From Pseudomonadota bacterium (GTDB taxonomy: Bacteria > Pseudomonadota > Gammaproteobacteria > Steroidobacterales > Steroidobacteraceae), in assembly GCA_023423065.1 (NCBI GenBank), contig JAFAGC010000060.1, positions 7,861-71,860 on the forward strand: 64,000 bases of DNA. The letters are read 5' to 3'. The position numbers and the translations under genes were made by a program. The notes under the pieces were generated by a model. The model was not told the origin of the DNA and made no database searches. It saw nothing but the letters and a program-made list of their open reading frames with translations. Positions 39,723-48,968 of the stretch are shown one piece after another. Numbering within the stretch: position 1 is the stretch's first letter; every line of letters starts with the position of its first letter.

Positions 39723-41108
39723 TCAGGCGGCGACCAGCGGAGGTTCGAAGCCCGCGCGACGCAGCGCCTCGTAGACCGGCGGGCGATGCACGACCAGCGG
39801 CGCCTTGCCGCGCGCCGTGCGCTCGACCCAGTTGGCGAGCTCGACGCGCAGTTTCACGCCCTCGGGTACGCAGGCGCGCGCGTTGCGCAGCAGGTGCTCG
39901 GCATCGGCATCGTTGAAGCCCGGCGCGGGGACCACGCGGATGCAGGCCGAATCGACCGCCTCCTGGACGACCTGCACTCGCAGCACGTGCTCCACGGGAT
40001 CGGGCATCGAATCGAGCCCCGTCACGCGCACGCCGACCGGACACGCGAGGATCTCCTGCTGGCGACCGAGGATTCCCGGGAACGAGCGCATGCCGACGGC
40101 GAGTTCCTCGAGCTCGCGCTCGCCCCACTCGGCCGGCAAGCGGATCAGGTCGCCCGTGCGGTAACGCACCAGCGGCATGAGGTTGTTCCAGAACGAGGTG
40201 CCGACGATTTCGTACAGGCGTTCGTTGGACCCGTTCAGTAGTTGGGACTCGTACGGCAGGAACTCGATGTACGAGTAACCCGGCAGGAAGCGGTAGTTGC
40301 GCGGCTCGGAAGCGTGCGCGAAGGCGATGCGTTCGGCCTGGCCGTAGTAATCGACGACGCGGCAACCGAGCACTTCGCGCGCCAGGTCCCAGGCGATCGG
40401 GTTCAACACCTCGGAAGACGTGAGTACGGCCGGGATGCGGAGCTTTCGCCCCTGCTCCATCAGCATGCGACACAAGGACTCGAGCGCGTTCGGATACGCG
40501 CACAACAGCTGCGGCGCGAATTTCTCGAGCGTGTCGGCCAGCCGCCCCACGTTCTGCGGCGAGACGCTGCGCGCGCAGAAGATGCGCGAGCGCCCACCAT
40601 TGGCGCTCACGCCTTCGGGCAACGCGAGCGCGCGCGGATCCTGCAGGTTGTCGCCGCGCAGGACGGCCGTGCGCACGGTGCGCGGACACAGGCCGAGTCC
40701 GATCACGAGGCGGTCGATGCAAGCCTGCTCGAACACCACGCCGTCGAAAGAGCGCACGAGCTTGAGCGGCACGCCGCGCGTGCCCCCCGTGTTCGCCGGC
40801 GCCGAGAACCACTCGCTGCCCGTCGTGAAGGCATGCAGGCGATTGCGCAGCAGCTCCTTGTTGAGCATCGGCCAGCTCGCGATATTCTCGTCGCCGCGCA
40901 CGAGCTTTCCGTACGAGGTGCAGCGCGCGAGGCGCAACGTGCGCGCGAGCTGACGCTTCGTCCAGGCGCGGCGCTCCTCGAAGTCCGCGGATGCCAGGCG
41001 ATCGAGCAGCCGGCGCGAACGGTCGTAATAGAAAGGATTCCGCCGGACGAAATTCTCGCCGACGACGTGGCGCTTGATGCGCTCGACGAATGCGAGGGTC
41101 GCGCTCAT
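39723..41108 (-). CDS. CapK/PaaK-like adenylate-forming enzyme of the EPS locus
   Basis: 461 residues; ATG at 41108 overlaps the upstream stop (ATGA). Pattern of the phenylacetate-CoA ligase/CapK group: ANTGGTRGVPLKLVRSFDGV in place of the usual phosphate-binding TSGTTG, ALESLCRMLMEQG, PAVLTSSEVLNP, VVDYYGQAERIAFAH, LVRYRTGDLIRLP and GRQQEILACPVGVRVTGLD. CapK-type enzymes are common in capsule and EPS clusters and may activate an acyl or amino acid for attachment to the polymer; no substrate is proven. Cytosolic. Lies between glycosyltransferases and the heparinase-like lyase. Confidence 0.85.
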   Translation of the reverse strand: MSATLAFVERIKRHVVGENFVRRNPFYYDRSRRLLDRLASADFEERRAWTKRQLARTLRLARCTSYGKLVRGDENIASWPMLNKELLRNRLHAFTTGSEWFSAPANTGGTRGVPLKLVRSFDGVVFEQACIDRLVIGLGLCPRTVRTAVLRGDNLQDPRALALPEGVSANGGRSRIFCARSVSPQNVGRLADTLEKFAPQLLCAYPNALESLCRMLMEQGRKLRIPAVLTSSEVLNPIAWDLAREVLGCRVVDYYGQAERIAFAHASEPRNYRFLPGYSYIEFLPYESQLLNGSNERLYEIVGTSFWNNLMPLVRYRTGDLIRLPAEWGERELEELAVGMRSFPGILGRQQEILACPVGVRVTGLDSMPDPVEHVLRVQVVQEAVDSACIRVVPAPGFNDADAEHLLRNARACVPEGVKLRVELANWVERTARGKAPLVVHRPPVYEALRRAGFEPPLVAA

Positions 41109-42262
41109 GCGATGTCCCGGGTTTCCGAGATGGGCGCGATGCGCTGATAGATTTCGGCCAGGCGTCGCGCATAGACGTGCACGTCGAAGTTGCGCGCCTG
41201 GTCGTAGGCGGAGCGCCCCGCGGCGCGGCGCGTATCGTGCTCGGTGATCATGCGCGCCATCTCGGCGCGGATCTCCTCGACGTTTCCCGGCGTCACGTAC
41301 GAGCCGTCCGTGCCCTCCCGGAACACGTCCGGAATGCCGCCCACGTTCGAGGTGATCGACGGAAGTCCGTGCGCCATCGCCTCGAGCAGCGCCATCGGCA
41401 CGCCCTCGGCGCGCGACGGCAGCACGAACACGTCGCTCTGGCCGAGCAGGCGGTCGCGCTCGACGGTGTCGATCCACGAATACACCTCGACGTTCTCGCC
41501 GATGCCGGCCGCCAGTCTGCGGACACCTTCGACGTCGCCGTCGCCGGCGAGCACCAGGCGAGCGCGATCGCGCAGCGATTCAGGCAGTCCGCCGAAGGCG
41601 TGCACGAGGTCGTATGTGCCCTTGCGCTCGCCGAGCCGCCCGAGATGCAGGAACTGGACGTTCGAGCGGTCGTCGCGCGGAGGCAGTTCTCCCGGCACGC
41701 GCACCGGGTTCGGCAGCACGACCACCTGCGATGGCGAGATCTCGCACTCCTCGACGTAGAAATCGCGCCACTGCGTCGACAGCGTGATGAACACGTTCGC
41801 CCGTTGCAGCGTCGCGTTCACCCGCCGGCGCAACGCCGCGGGCAGGCTGCGATGAAACTTGTCGAACTCGGAGCCGTGCGCGTGGAAGACCAGCGGCTTG
41901 CCGGCGCGCAACGCCATTTCCGCGAGGATGATCTTGCGCAGCGTGCTGCCGCGCGAGGCGATGTGGATGTGCACGATGGTCGGTTCGGGCGATTCCAGCG
42001 CCCGGCCGAACTCGTGGAGCGCGCGGGCGAACACCGAAGCCTTGGTGAATACCGTCCCTTCTTCCATGGTCGGTATGTGCCGCATCGAGACGTACGGCGG
42101 TAGATAGTCGCAGATCAGCTGCTCGACCGACGTGATGCCGCCGTGGACGTTCAGGGCCGGGCCGAGCTGCAGCACGCGCACGCGCGTTTCCGGCGCGGCC
42201 CCGGACATGCGCGCCGCGAACGGCATCAGTGTGCGGTTGACCGTGCGCGGCTCCGCGCTCAT
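41105..42262 (-). CDS. Glycosyltransferase, family 4 type
   Basis: 385 residues; ATG at 42262 overlaps the upstream stop (ATGA). GT-B fold: acceptor half with RVLQLGPALNVHGGITSVEQ and VHIHIASRGSTLRK; donor half with VQFLHLGRLGERKGTYDLVH, LVLAGDGDVEGVRRLAAGIG, DVFVLPSRAEGVPMALLEAM (the E-x7-E motif of GT4) and AHGLPSITSNVGGIPDVFRE. It transfers a sugar from a nucleotide donor to the lipid-linked EPS repeat unit on the cytosolic face. Sugar and linkage cannot be read from the sequence. Confidence 0.92.
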   Translation of the reverse strand: MSAEPRTVNRTLMPFAARMSGAAPETRVRVLQLGPALNVHGGITSVEQLICDYLPPYVSMRHIPTMEEGTVFTKASVFARALHEFGRALESPEPTIVHIHIASRGSTLRKIILAEMALRAGKPLVFHAHGSEFDKFHRSLPAALRRRVNATLQRANVFITLSTQWRDFYVEECEISPSQVVVLPNPVRVPGELPPRDDRSNVQFLHLGRLGERKGTYDLVHAFGGLPESLRDRARLVLAGDGDVEGVRRLAAGIGENVEVYSWIDTVERDRLLGQSDVFVLPSRAEGVPMALLEAMAHGLPSITSNVGGIPDVFREGTDGSYVTPGNVEEIRAEMARMITEHDTRRAAGRSAYDQARNFDVHVYARRLAEIYQRIAPISETRDIA

Positions 42263-43464
42263 TCGGCTCCTCCGTGATGCATCACGCCGCGGTACCCGGC
42301 GACCATGGCCGGCACCGAGAAGCAGTTGACCGCGCGGCTGCGGGCGGCGGCGCCCATCTGCATGCGCTTGCGCTTGTCCGAGTACAACGCGGCGATCAGC
42401 GCCGGCAAGCGCGCCGCGAGCTCGGTCGGCGAGACGACATAGCCCTCGACGCCGTCGTTGATCATTTCGCGCGCGCCGCCGATGTTCGAGAGGATCACCG
42501 GCCGGCCCATCGCCATGGCCTCGAGGGCCGCGTTCGAAAACGATTCGACCGCAACCGAGGGCAACACGAAGATGTCGAGCGCCGCGAGCGTCGGACGGAC
42601 GTCTTCGATCTCGCCGATGAAGTGCACGCGATCGGCGACTTCGAGCGCGACCGCCCGCCGCATGAGGTGCTGGCGCAGCGCGCCGCCACCGGCGAGCACG
42701 AGATGCGCATCGACGCGCGCCACGCGCAGGCGTCGCAACGTCGTGAGCAGCACTTCCTGATTCTTCTCGGGCGCGAGCCGGCCCACCGTGCCGAACAGCA
42801 GCGAGTCGGGCTTGAGCCCGAGTCGCGCGCGCAGGCGTTTGGCTGCCTCGAAGGAACGCGTGAACTCGAAGTGGTCGGCGTCGACGCCGTTGTATATGAC
42901 GGTGGACTTCTTCCACGCCGCGCAATTCGTCTTGAACCAGAATGCCCGCTGCGCTTCGCAGCCATGCACGGTCACGTCGAAACGCGCCAGCACGAACTGG
43001 TACAGGCGCTTCACCGCCCGGTGGCCGCGGAAAGTCGAAGTGTTCACCAGCGCCACGGTGCGCGGCCGGTAGCCGACGAAGCGTGTCGCGAGCGTGACGT
43101 ACAGCGCCTGGTACAGATTCACCGCGATGACCGTCGCGGGCCGCTCCTGCAGGATCATCTGGCGCAGCTTCCACAGCGCGCGAAGCGAGAACTTTCCCGC
43201 GCGCTCGAGCTTGCGCAGCGGCACGTCGCGCCGGATGCCCTGCTCGATCGTGAACGGACCGTTGAGACAGGCCAGCTGGACGTTGACTCCCTCGTCCTTG
43301 AGCCGGTTCGCAAGCCTCACGATCTTGCGTTCGGAGCCGCCGATACCGAGGTTGTTCACCACGAACAACACGTCGGTGGACGTGTTCGTCGAGGCGGTCT
43401 CGGACATCCTGCCTTCCCCTTCGAGCGCGGACAGATGCGCGGTGGCGCAAGCGGGTATCGTCAT
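42259..43464 (-). CDS. Glycosyltransferase, family 4 type
   Basis: 401 residues. The ATG at 43464 has AAGGAG at seven-base spacing and overlaps the upstream stop (ATGA), so it is preferred to the second ATG at 43407. Family features: FVVNNLGIGGSERKIVRLAN (Gly-rich N-terminal loop), VIYNGVDADHFEFTRSFEAA, LLFGTVGRLAPEKNQEVLLT, LVLAGGGALRQHLM, DIFVLPSVAVESFSNAALEA (E-x7-E) and MGRPVILSNIGGAREMINDG. Cytosolic or membrane-associated; extends the EPS repeat unit. Confidence 0.92.
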   Translation of the reverse strand: MTIPACATAHLSALEGEGRMSETASTNTSTDVLFVVNNLGIGGSERKIVRLANRLKDEGVNVQLACLNGPFTIEQGIRRDVPLRKLERAGKFSLRALWKLRQMILQERPATVIAVNLYQALYVTLATRFVGYRPRTVALVNTSTFRGHRAVKRLYQFVLARFDVTVHGCEAQRAFWFKTNCAAWKKSTVIYNGVDADHFEFTRSFEAAKRLRARLGLKPDSLLFGTVGRLAPEKNQEVLLTTLRRLRVARVDAHLVLAGGGALRQHLMRRAVALEVADRVHFIGEIEDVRPTLAALDIFVLPSVAVESFSNAALEAMAMGRPVILSNIGGAREMINDGVEGYVVSPTELAARLPALIAALYSDKRKRMQMGAAARSRAVNCFSVPAMVAGYRGVMHHGGAE

Positions 43465-44615
43465 GGAGCGACTCCTTCATCGGCGGCGTCGAGCCTGAGA
43501 CGCCTGGGTTCACGTTCCAGTAGTTCGAGATAGCGGGTGGCCACGCCCGTGGTGTATTCGCGGCGCGCGAACTCGCGCGCCTGCTGGCCGATGTGTTCCC
43601 GGTAGCCGTCGACCTCGAGCAACTCGCGCAGCGCGTCGCGCATCTCGTCGACCGAGGTCGCGACACGGCCCAACTGCATCCGGCGCACGAGGCCGTCGGG
43701 GTCGAAGAAGCTCACCACGGGAACGCCGCGGATCCATGCCTGCAGGAAGGTGTTGGGAAATCCTTCGACGCTCGAGGTATTGAGGAAAACCTTCGCGCGA
43801 TCGAAGAGCGCGGCCGTGTCGGTGTAACGCACCGGACCCAGCATCGTCACGTTCGGCAGGCGCGCCGCGGCCGCGGCCACGTCGTCGTAATAGGTCTTGC
43901 CGCCCGGCATCGGTCCACCGGCGAGCGTGAAATTGAGCTTCGGCAGATGGCGCGCGAGTTCGAGCGCGAGCTCGGGGCGCTTGAGCCGCCGCAAATTGCA
44001 CAGCCACAGGACGTCGATGTCCTTCTTCGCATCGCTCGTCGGCTTCGGCTGCTCGACGATCATGTTGACCACGCTGCTGTCGAGGCCGTGGTTCTTGCGC
44101 AGCATCTGCGCCTGGGATTCCGTCTGCGCCGCGCGCACGTCGGCGCGCCGCAGTCCGAAGTCGTAAAGCTTGCGATCGCGCCAGAAACGGATGCGCGCGT
44201 GGACCTTCTCGCAGTCGCTGTCCGAGGCCACGCGGAACACGAAGCGACGCTTGGCGGTGCGACAGAACCAGGCCGTGAAGCCGGTAAAGGCGCCGGCGGG
44301 CGACTGGTAGTAGACGTCCGCGTCCGCATCGGCCATCGCGCCGACCACCCGCGTCGCGCGCGGATGAATGAAGCGAAACCCGGGGATGCCTGCCTCGCGC
44401 CGATGCGCTGCGATGGCGGTGATGCCGTCGTGGACGCGAGTCGGGCCCTGCCCTTCGTCGTGCACGATGATCGACACGTCGTAGCCGAGGTCGCGCCAGG
44501 CACGCGCGAGCAGCACGTGTTGCACGGACTCGCCGCCGCCGTGCTGCAGGTCGCCGTTCCCGGACAACATGCCGTACGAATCGAGGCCCACGATGCAGAT
44601 CTTCCGGACGCTCAT
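43461..44615 (-). CDS. Glycosyltransferase, family 4 type
   Basis: 384 residues; ATG at 44615 overlaps the polymerase stop (ATGA). N-terminal KICIVGLDSYGMLSGNGDLQ, then HGGGESVQHVLLARAWRDLG; donor half VLWLCNLRRLKRPELALELA, FTLAGGPMPGGKTYYDDVAA, KVFLNTSSVEGFPNTFLQAW (E-x7 motif region, with Gln replacing the usual second Glu) and RGVPVVSFFDPDGLVRRMQL. A GT-B sugar transferase of the EPS pathway. Third of three consecutive glycosyltransferases in this operon. Confidence 0.9.
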   Translation of the reverse strand: MSVRKICIVGLDSYGMLSGNGDLQHGGGESVQHVLLARAWRDLGYDVSIIVHDEGQGPTRVHDGITAIAAHRREAGIPGFRFIHPRATRVVGAMADADADVYYQSPAGAFTGFTAWFCRTAKRRFVFRVASDSDCEKVHARIRFWRDRKLYDFGLRRADVRAAQTESQAQMLRKNHGLDSSVVNMIVEQPKPTSDAKKDIDVLWLCNLRRLKRPELALELARHLPKLNFTLAGGPMPGGKTYYDDVAAAAARLPNVTMLGPVRYTDTAALFDRAKVFLNTSSVEGFPNTFLQAWIRGVPVVSFFDPDGLVRRMQLGRVATSVDEMRDALRELLEVDGYREHIGQQAREFARREYTTGVATRYLELLEREPRRLRLDAADEGVAP

Positions 44616-45910
44616 GCGCGCCGCCTCGCACCCGCGGCCCAGCCGTACGGATCGGTTTGTATCGGACGCCCGCGCGGACCGCGTTCGGGTTCCGGCGCGA
44701 CGGCCGGCGACTCCTGCACGCACAACACCACGCGCATGACGACGCCGGTGTACATCCAGAAGTAGATCCAGGGAGTGTGCAGATCCACGAAGAACACGGC
44801 GCAACTGATCGCGAGTCCGCCGAACACGAATGCCATGAGCTGCCCGCGCGCCGGCTGTTCGGCGAGCATGCTGGCGCGCAGCGCGCGCGCGATCGGCGAG
44901 AACAGCAGGTAACAGCCGGTGGCGAGGCCGACCAGCCCGAGGTTGAACCACAACGCGAGGTAGTGATTGTGCGGCGAGTAGTTGAACGGCATCGACCAAT
45001 ACACGTTCCAGCCGAAACCCGTGATGAACGTGATCGGCGCCTCGTACATCGCGTGGATCAGCGTGGCCCAGATCTCGCTGCGACCGGAACTCGCCACGCT
45101 GATGTCGATGTTGCCCGTCTGGCCGAAGACGCGTTCGGTGAGCAATCCGCCGTAGTCCGAGAAGGCCAGCGCGACGACGAGCGCGACCAGTGCCGCCGAC
45201 GCCCAGCCGAACACGCGGCTGTAGGAGATCACCTGCCGATATAGATAGGCGCCGACCGCGCAGGCGAAGACGACGCCGACGAATCCGCCGCGCGAGGCCG
45301 TGCCGACGAGCGCCATGACCGACACGATCGCACCACAGGACCAGAAGAAACGCCGCATGCCATGCGAGGCGACCGCGGCGGCGATCAGCCCGGGCAGCAG
45401 CAGGATGATGTAGGCGGCGTACTGGTTGGATTCGCCGATGGCGCCCTGCGTACGGCCGTCCAGGCGTTCCGTGAAACCGAGATTGATGATGCCGGCGTTG
45501 TCGAGGACGGTGCCGAGGTTGGCGAAGATGGCGCCCGCGAGGATCCACTTGATGACCTTCAGCCCGTCCTCGATCGTGTGCACCCCGAACAGGAATACGA
45601 GGAAGAAGATGAAGTAGTCGATCAGGTGGCTCTTCAGCTTGATGCCGCTCGCGACCAGGTCATAACCCTGGTATTCGACGACGAGCGCGGCGATGAGCCA
45701 GGTGACGATCGCGTAGCCGATCTGGATGATGAACGCGCCCTGCATCGGGCCGGCCGCCATCACCGAGCTGCGCGCCATGACCATGCGCAGCGCGAGGAAG
45801 GTCGCGAGCATGTAGATGACGAGATTCTTGGCCGAGAGGCCCGTGGTGATCGTGAGATCCCAGCGCAGGACTTCCGTCGTGAGCAGGAAGAACGACGCGA
45901 TTCCGAGCAA
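44612..45910 (-). CDS. O-antigen ligase/Wzy-like polysaccharide polymerase
   Basis: 432 residues as drawn from a TTG at 45910. The frame is open a little further, and a CTG six bases after AAAAAGGGG is another possible start, so the N-terminus is uncertain. About ten to twelve membrane segments, for example LIDYFIFFLVFLFGVHTIED, VIKWILAGAIFANLGTVLDN and VGLATGCYLLFSPIA. The large periplasmic loop has FGWNVYWSMPFNYSPHNHYL, the PHNHYL signature of the Wzy_C/O-antigen ligase family. It joins repeat units in the periplasm into long chains. The stop overlaps the next glycosyltransferase. Confidence 0.88.
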   Translation of the reverse strand: MLGIASFFLLTTEVLRWDLTITTGLSAKNLVIYMLATFLALRMVMARSSVMAAGPMQGAFIIQIGYAIVTWLIAALVVEYQGYDLVASGIKLKSHLIDYFIFFLVFLFGVHTIEDGLKVIKWILAGAIFANLGTVLDNAGIINLGFTERLDGRTQGAIGESNQYAAYIILLLPGLIAAAVASHGMRRFFWSCGAIVSVMALVGTASRGGFVGVVFACAVGAYLYRQVISYSRVFGWASAALVALVVALAFSDYGGLLTERVFGQTGNIDISVASSGRSEIWATLIHAMYEAPITFITGFGWNVYWSMPFNYSPHNHYLALWFNLGLVGLATGCYLLFSPIARALRASMLAEQPARGQLMAFVFGGLAISCAVFFVDLHTPWIYFWMYTGVVMRVVLCVQESPAVAPEPERGPRGRPIQTDPYGWAAGARRRA

Positions 45911-45955
45911 AGTCGCCAGACAAATCCCCTTTTTCCGAGTCCGCCGTGTACACGG

Positions 45956-47395
45956 TCAGTAAGCCCGATCCGTCTTGATCACGGTGACCACCGTGGCCAG
46001 GAGGATCTGCAGGTCCAGAAGCGGTGACCAGGTGCGCATGTATTCGAGATCGAACAGCACGCGCCTTTCCATGTCTTCGACCCGTGCGGTCTCGCCGCGA
46101 CATCCGCGCACTTGCGCAAGACCCGTGATGCCCGGCAGGACCTTGTGTCTAACCATGTACCGTTTGATCAGCTTGCGGTATTCCTCGTTGTGAGCAACCG
46201 CATGTGGGCGGGGTCCTACGAGACTCATGGTGCCCTGTAGAACGTTGATGAGCTGCGGCAACTCGTCCAGCGACCAGCGTCGCAGCACGCGACCGACCGG
46301 TGTCACGCGGCGGTCGTGGCGCCGGGCCTGGCTTACGTGAGAGCCGTTCTCGCACACCGTCATCGTGCGGAACTTGTAGACGTCGATCTCGCGGCCGTCG
46401 AGGCCGTAGCGCCGCTGGCGAAACAGCACGGGACCCGGCGAGCTGCGCCTCACGGCGAACCCGATAGCTAGCAGCAACGGCGAGATCGCCACGATGCCGA
46501 TGCTCGCGATCACGACGTCCATGAGGCGTTTCACCAGGCCGCGGTAACCGTGGAACGGCGTCTCGCACATCGCCACCACCGGAAGTCCGAGGATCTCGCT
46601 GGTGCGCTGCTGGATGACGTCGAAGCCCGTGATGTCCGGCACGTAGTAGATGGACGCGGTGGTGTCGCCGAGCTCATGCACGAGCTCGCGCATGCGGCTC
46701 ACCTGCCCCGGCGGGATCGCGACGAAGATCACATCGATGTTGCGCGTCTTCACGAACGAGGCGACGTCGCCGAACGTGCCGAGCAACTGCGCGTGTTTCG
46801 CGCACCCGAGGCGATCGCTGCCGCGGTCGTCGAAGAAGCCGGCGACGGTCATGCCGAGCTCGTTGTGTTGCGCGAGCCGGCGCGTGAGCTCCATCGACGC
46901 CTGCGTGCAACCGACGATGACCGCGCGCCGCGCATGGGTCGCGTCCATCAACAGCGCGCGCGTAATGGTCTGTAGCAGCAGCGTGAGGCCGACCAGCAGA
47001 ACCGGCGTAACGAGCACCCAGGTGACGATCACCCGCCGGGAGTAGGTTTCGGAATACTTGGTGACGTAGCCGAGCGCGAGCAGCACGGCGACCAGCACGG
47101 CCCACCGCAGGAGCAGGTTCGTCGACAGCTCGAGGCGCGACGAGACGATCTGGTGCGACTGATTGTGTGGCGGCAACACCGCGAGCGTCGCCATCGCGGC
47201 CAGGATCGACAGCACCACGAAGGGTTTGTCGTAGTCCACGCCGAACAGGCGGCACAACGGATAGAACATCACGCCGGCCAGCACGGCCGGCAGCGCGTCC
47301 ATGAGCCACAACAACACCGGCGCCACCAGGGACGTGCCGCGCTTGAAGATGATGGGCTGACTGACCTGGTAGGGGTACTGGTACTCGTGGCTCAT
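45956..47395 (-). CDS. wcaJ: Undecaprenyl-phosphate sugar-1-phosphate transferase (WcaJ-type)
   Basis: 479 residues from the ATG at 47395; the frame extension to 47473 only reads through the preceding terminator. Four N-terminal membrane segments (LVAPVLLWLMDALPAVLAG, VLSILAAMATLAVLPP, WAVLVAVLLALGYVTK, TWVLVTPVLLVGLTLLLQTI), a CoA-binding-like cytosolic domain (RAVIVGCTQASMELTRRLAQ), a fifth hydrophobic segment (LMDVVIASIGIVAISPLLLA), and the catalytic bacterial sugar transferase domain with VYKFRTM, WSLDELPQLINVLQGTMSLV and GPRP. It starts repeat-unit assembly by loading glucose-1-phosphate or galactose-1-phosphate onto the lipid carrier. First gene of the second EPS operon. Confidence 0.93.
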   Translation of the reverse strand: MSHEYQYPYQVSQPIIFKRGTSLVAPVLLWLMDALPAVLAGVMFYPLCRLFGVDYDKPFVVLSILAAMATLAVLPPHNQSHQIVSSRLELSTNLLLRWAVLVAVLLALGYVTKYSETYSRRVIVTWVLVTPVLLVGLTLLLQTITRALLMDATHARRAVIVGCTQASMELTRRLAQHNELGMTVAGFFDDRGSDRLGCAKHAQLLGTFGDVASFVKTRNIDVIFVAIPPGQVSRMRELVHELGDTTASIYYVPDITGFDVIQQRTSEILGLPVVAMCETPFHGYRGLVKRLMDVVIASIGIVAISPLLLAIGFAVRRSSPGPVLFRQRRYGLDGREIDVYKFRTMTVCENGSHVSQARRHDRRVTPVGRVLRRWSLDELPQLINVLQGTMSLVGPRPHAVAHNEEYRKLIKRYMVRHKVLPGITGLAQVRGCRGETARVEDMERRVLFDLEYMRTWSPLLDLQILLATVVTVIKTDRAY

Positions 47396-47433
47396 CGGCA
47401 GTCGCACGTCCCTTATGCTTATGAGCGATGAGA

Positions 47434-47466
47434 ATAAAAAAAGGCCGGCGTTGTTCACGCCGGCCT
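47434..47466 (-). terminator. Rho-independent terminator after the pectate-lyase-like gene
   Basis: On the minus strand AGGCCGGCG and CGCCGGCCT (47458-47466 and 47442-47450) form a 9-bp stem with a 7-base loop, followed by seven T residues. Outer bases (GAGCGATGA with TCATCGCTC) can extend the fold. It separates the lyase transcript from the wcaJ operon. Confidence 0.9.
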
Positions 47467-47526
47467 GATTCATCGCTCACTGCCACCCGACGATTACACG
47501 TCGTGGTTGCGGTTCCTACATCGTCA

Positions 47527-48924
47527 TCATTGCACTGACACCGACAGAGGTGCGGACGGGCTTGTCGCCGGCACCGTGCCGCAGATCGCCGCATCCATCG
47601 ATTGCAGCCAGGTCTCGAGATGGGTGTAGCCACTCGACTGCACGGTGTTGGCGTTCGAGGGCAGCGTGAGGCGGCGCGTATTCTGCGTAACCGTCGGCCA
47701 GCCGCCGGCGTTGAGATTGCAACGCGAAGTGCCGTTCGACGCCACGCAATTGATGATGCGGCCGTTGCGGTTGCGGACCGAGCTCACGACGCGCCGGTCG
47801 ACGCTGTCGCGGTCCGCCGGGCGCGCGCCCGCGAAGTTCAGCACGCGCTCGTACACCGAGTTGTTCGCGGTCGAACGCGCGGTGAGACCCGTGTTCCACA
47901 CCGGCGGCGACGTGACCATCATCCCCGAGAACTGGCTGCCCGTGAACTGCAGCAGCTGCGAGCCGTCCGCCGGCGCCAGGTTGTCGGCCTGGTGCACGCG
48001 GCCGCTCGAGGCAAGCGTGTATTCGCCGCTCGTGCGGATATAGATGGGCCGCGTGTTGCGCGAGAAGTTGGGGCCGCGCAGGAACACGTTGCCGACGATC
48101 GAGCTGTTGGTCTGGCGGCCGCTCGCGCTCTGCAGGTCGACGTCCATGTTGGCGCGGTTGTAGACCACGTTGTTCACGAAGACGAGGTTGCGGGCGCGCG
48201 AGAGCGGGTTGCGCTCGACGATGTGCGCGAACAGGTTGCCCACGACCGTCACGCGACCCTGGCCCGAGTTGCTGCCGAGGATCAGGCCGTAGCCGTGACG
48301 CTCGATGCTGTTGCCGTCGTCGGTCGGGTGAATCGACTGGTCGAGCGGCTCGGAGAAGATGTTGTTGCTGAGCGTGATGTTGTCGTAGTTCCCCCAGACG
48401 CTCGCGATCTCGTCGATCGCCCAGCTGAACGAGCAATGGTCGATGACGACGTTGCGCACCGGGCGCGAATCGCTGCCTTCGATCTTGAGCGCGTCGCGGT
48501 TGGACGGATCCGGACCGTTCGCATCGTCGCCGACGCGAATGCGCAGATGCTGGACGAGCACGTCGGAGGCCTGGATGCGCAGCGCCGCGCCGCGCAGCAT
48601 GATGCCGGGCGACGGCGCGGTCTGGCCCGCGATCGTCAGGTTGTCGTTGCGGACCATGAGGTCGCTCGTCAGACGGATCGTGCCCGACACTTCGAACACG
48701 CACACGCGCGGGCCCGTCGCGTCGATGCAGGCCTTCAGCGAACCCGACCCCGACGCGTTCACATTGGTCACGCGGTGCACGGTGCCGCCGCGGCCGGCGG
48801 GCGTCTCGATGCCGAAACCGGCGCCCCCCTGGACCACCGGCACCGCCTGGGCGGCGATGGCGCCCAGCGAAACCGTTGCGGCCGCTAACAACTTCATCTT
48901 GGTCCGGACACTAGCAAGCTTCAT
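47527..48924 (-). CDS. Secreted pectate-lyase-like right-handed beta-helix protein
   Basis: 465 residues from the ATG at 48924 (GAGGGG upstream). Signal peptide through KMKLLAAATVSLGAIAAQA. Beta-helix repeats follow (LTIAGQTAPSPGIMLRGAAL, VLVQHLRIRVGDDANGPDPS), with the pectate lyase superfamily core VVIDHCSFSWAIDE and repeated Asn ladders (YDNITLSNNIFSEPL, VTVVGNLFAHIVERNPLSRA, LVFVNNVVYN). It should act on a uronic-acid polymer in the periplasm or outside. In an EPS locus it may release or trim the cell's own polymer. Whether it is a lyase, epimerase or binding protein is not settled by sequence. Confidence 0.85.
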   Translation of the reverse strand: MKLASVRTKMKLLAAATVSLGAIAAQAVPVVQGGAGFGIETPAGRGGTVHRVTNVNASGSGSLKACIDATGPRVCVFEVSGTIRLTSDLMVRNDNLTIAGQTAPSPGIMLRGAALRIQASDVLVQHLRIRVGDDANGPDPSNRDALKIEGSDSRPVRNVVIDHCSFSWAIDEIASVWGNYDNITLSNNIFSEPLDQSIHPTDDGNSIERHGYGLILGSNSGQGRVTVVGNLFAHIVERNPLSRARNLVFVNNVVYNRANMDVDLQSASGRQTNSSIVGNVFLRGPNFSRNTRPIYIRTSGEYTLASSGRVHQADNLAPADGSQLLQFTGSQFSGMMVTSPPVWNTGLTARSTANNSVYERVLNFAGARPADRDSVDRRVVSSVRNRNGRIINCVASNGTSRCNLNAGGWPTVTQNTRRLTLPSNANTVQSSGYTHLETWLQSMDAAICGTVPATSPSAPLSVSVQ

Positions 48925-48968
48925 TGCGGAATTCCCCTCGGAAAAACGGAAGACAGTCGTCGGAAAGG

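Noticed and set aside
47396..47473. N-terminal extension of the WcaJ-type protein
   Set aside because: These codons read through the hairpin and T-tract of the upstream terminator; the ATG at 47395 is the sensible start.
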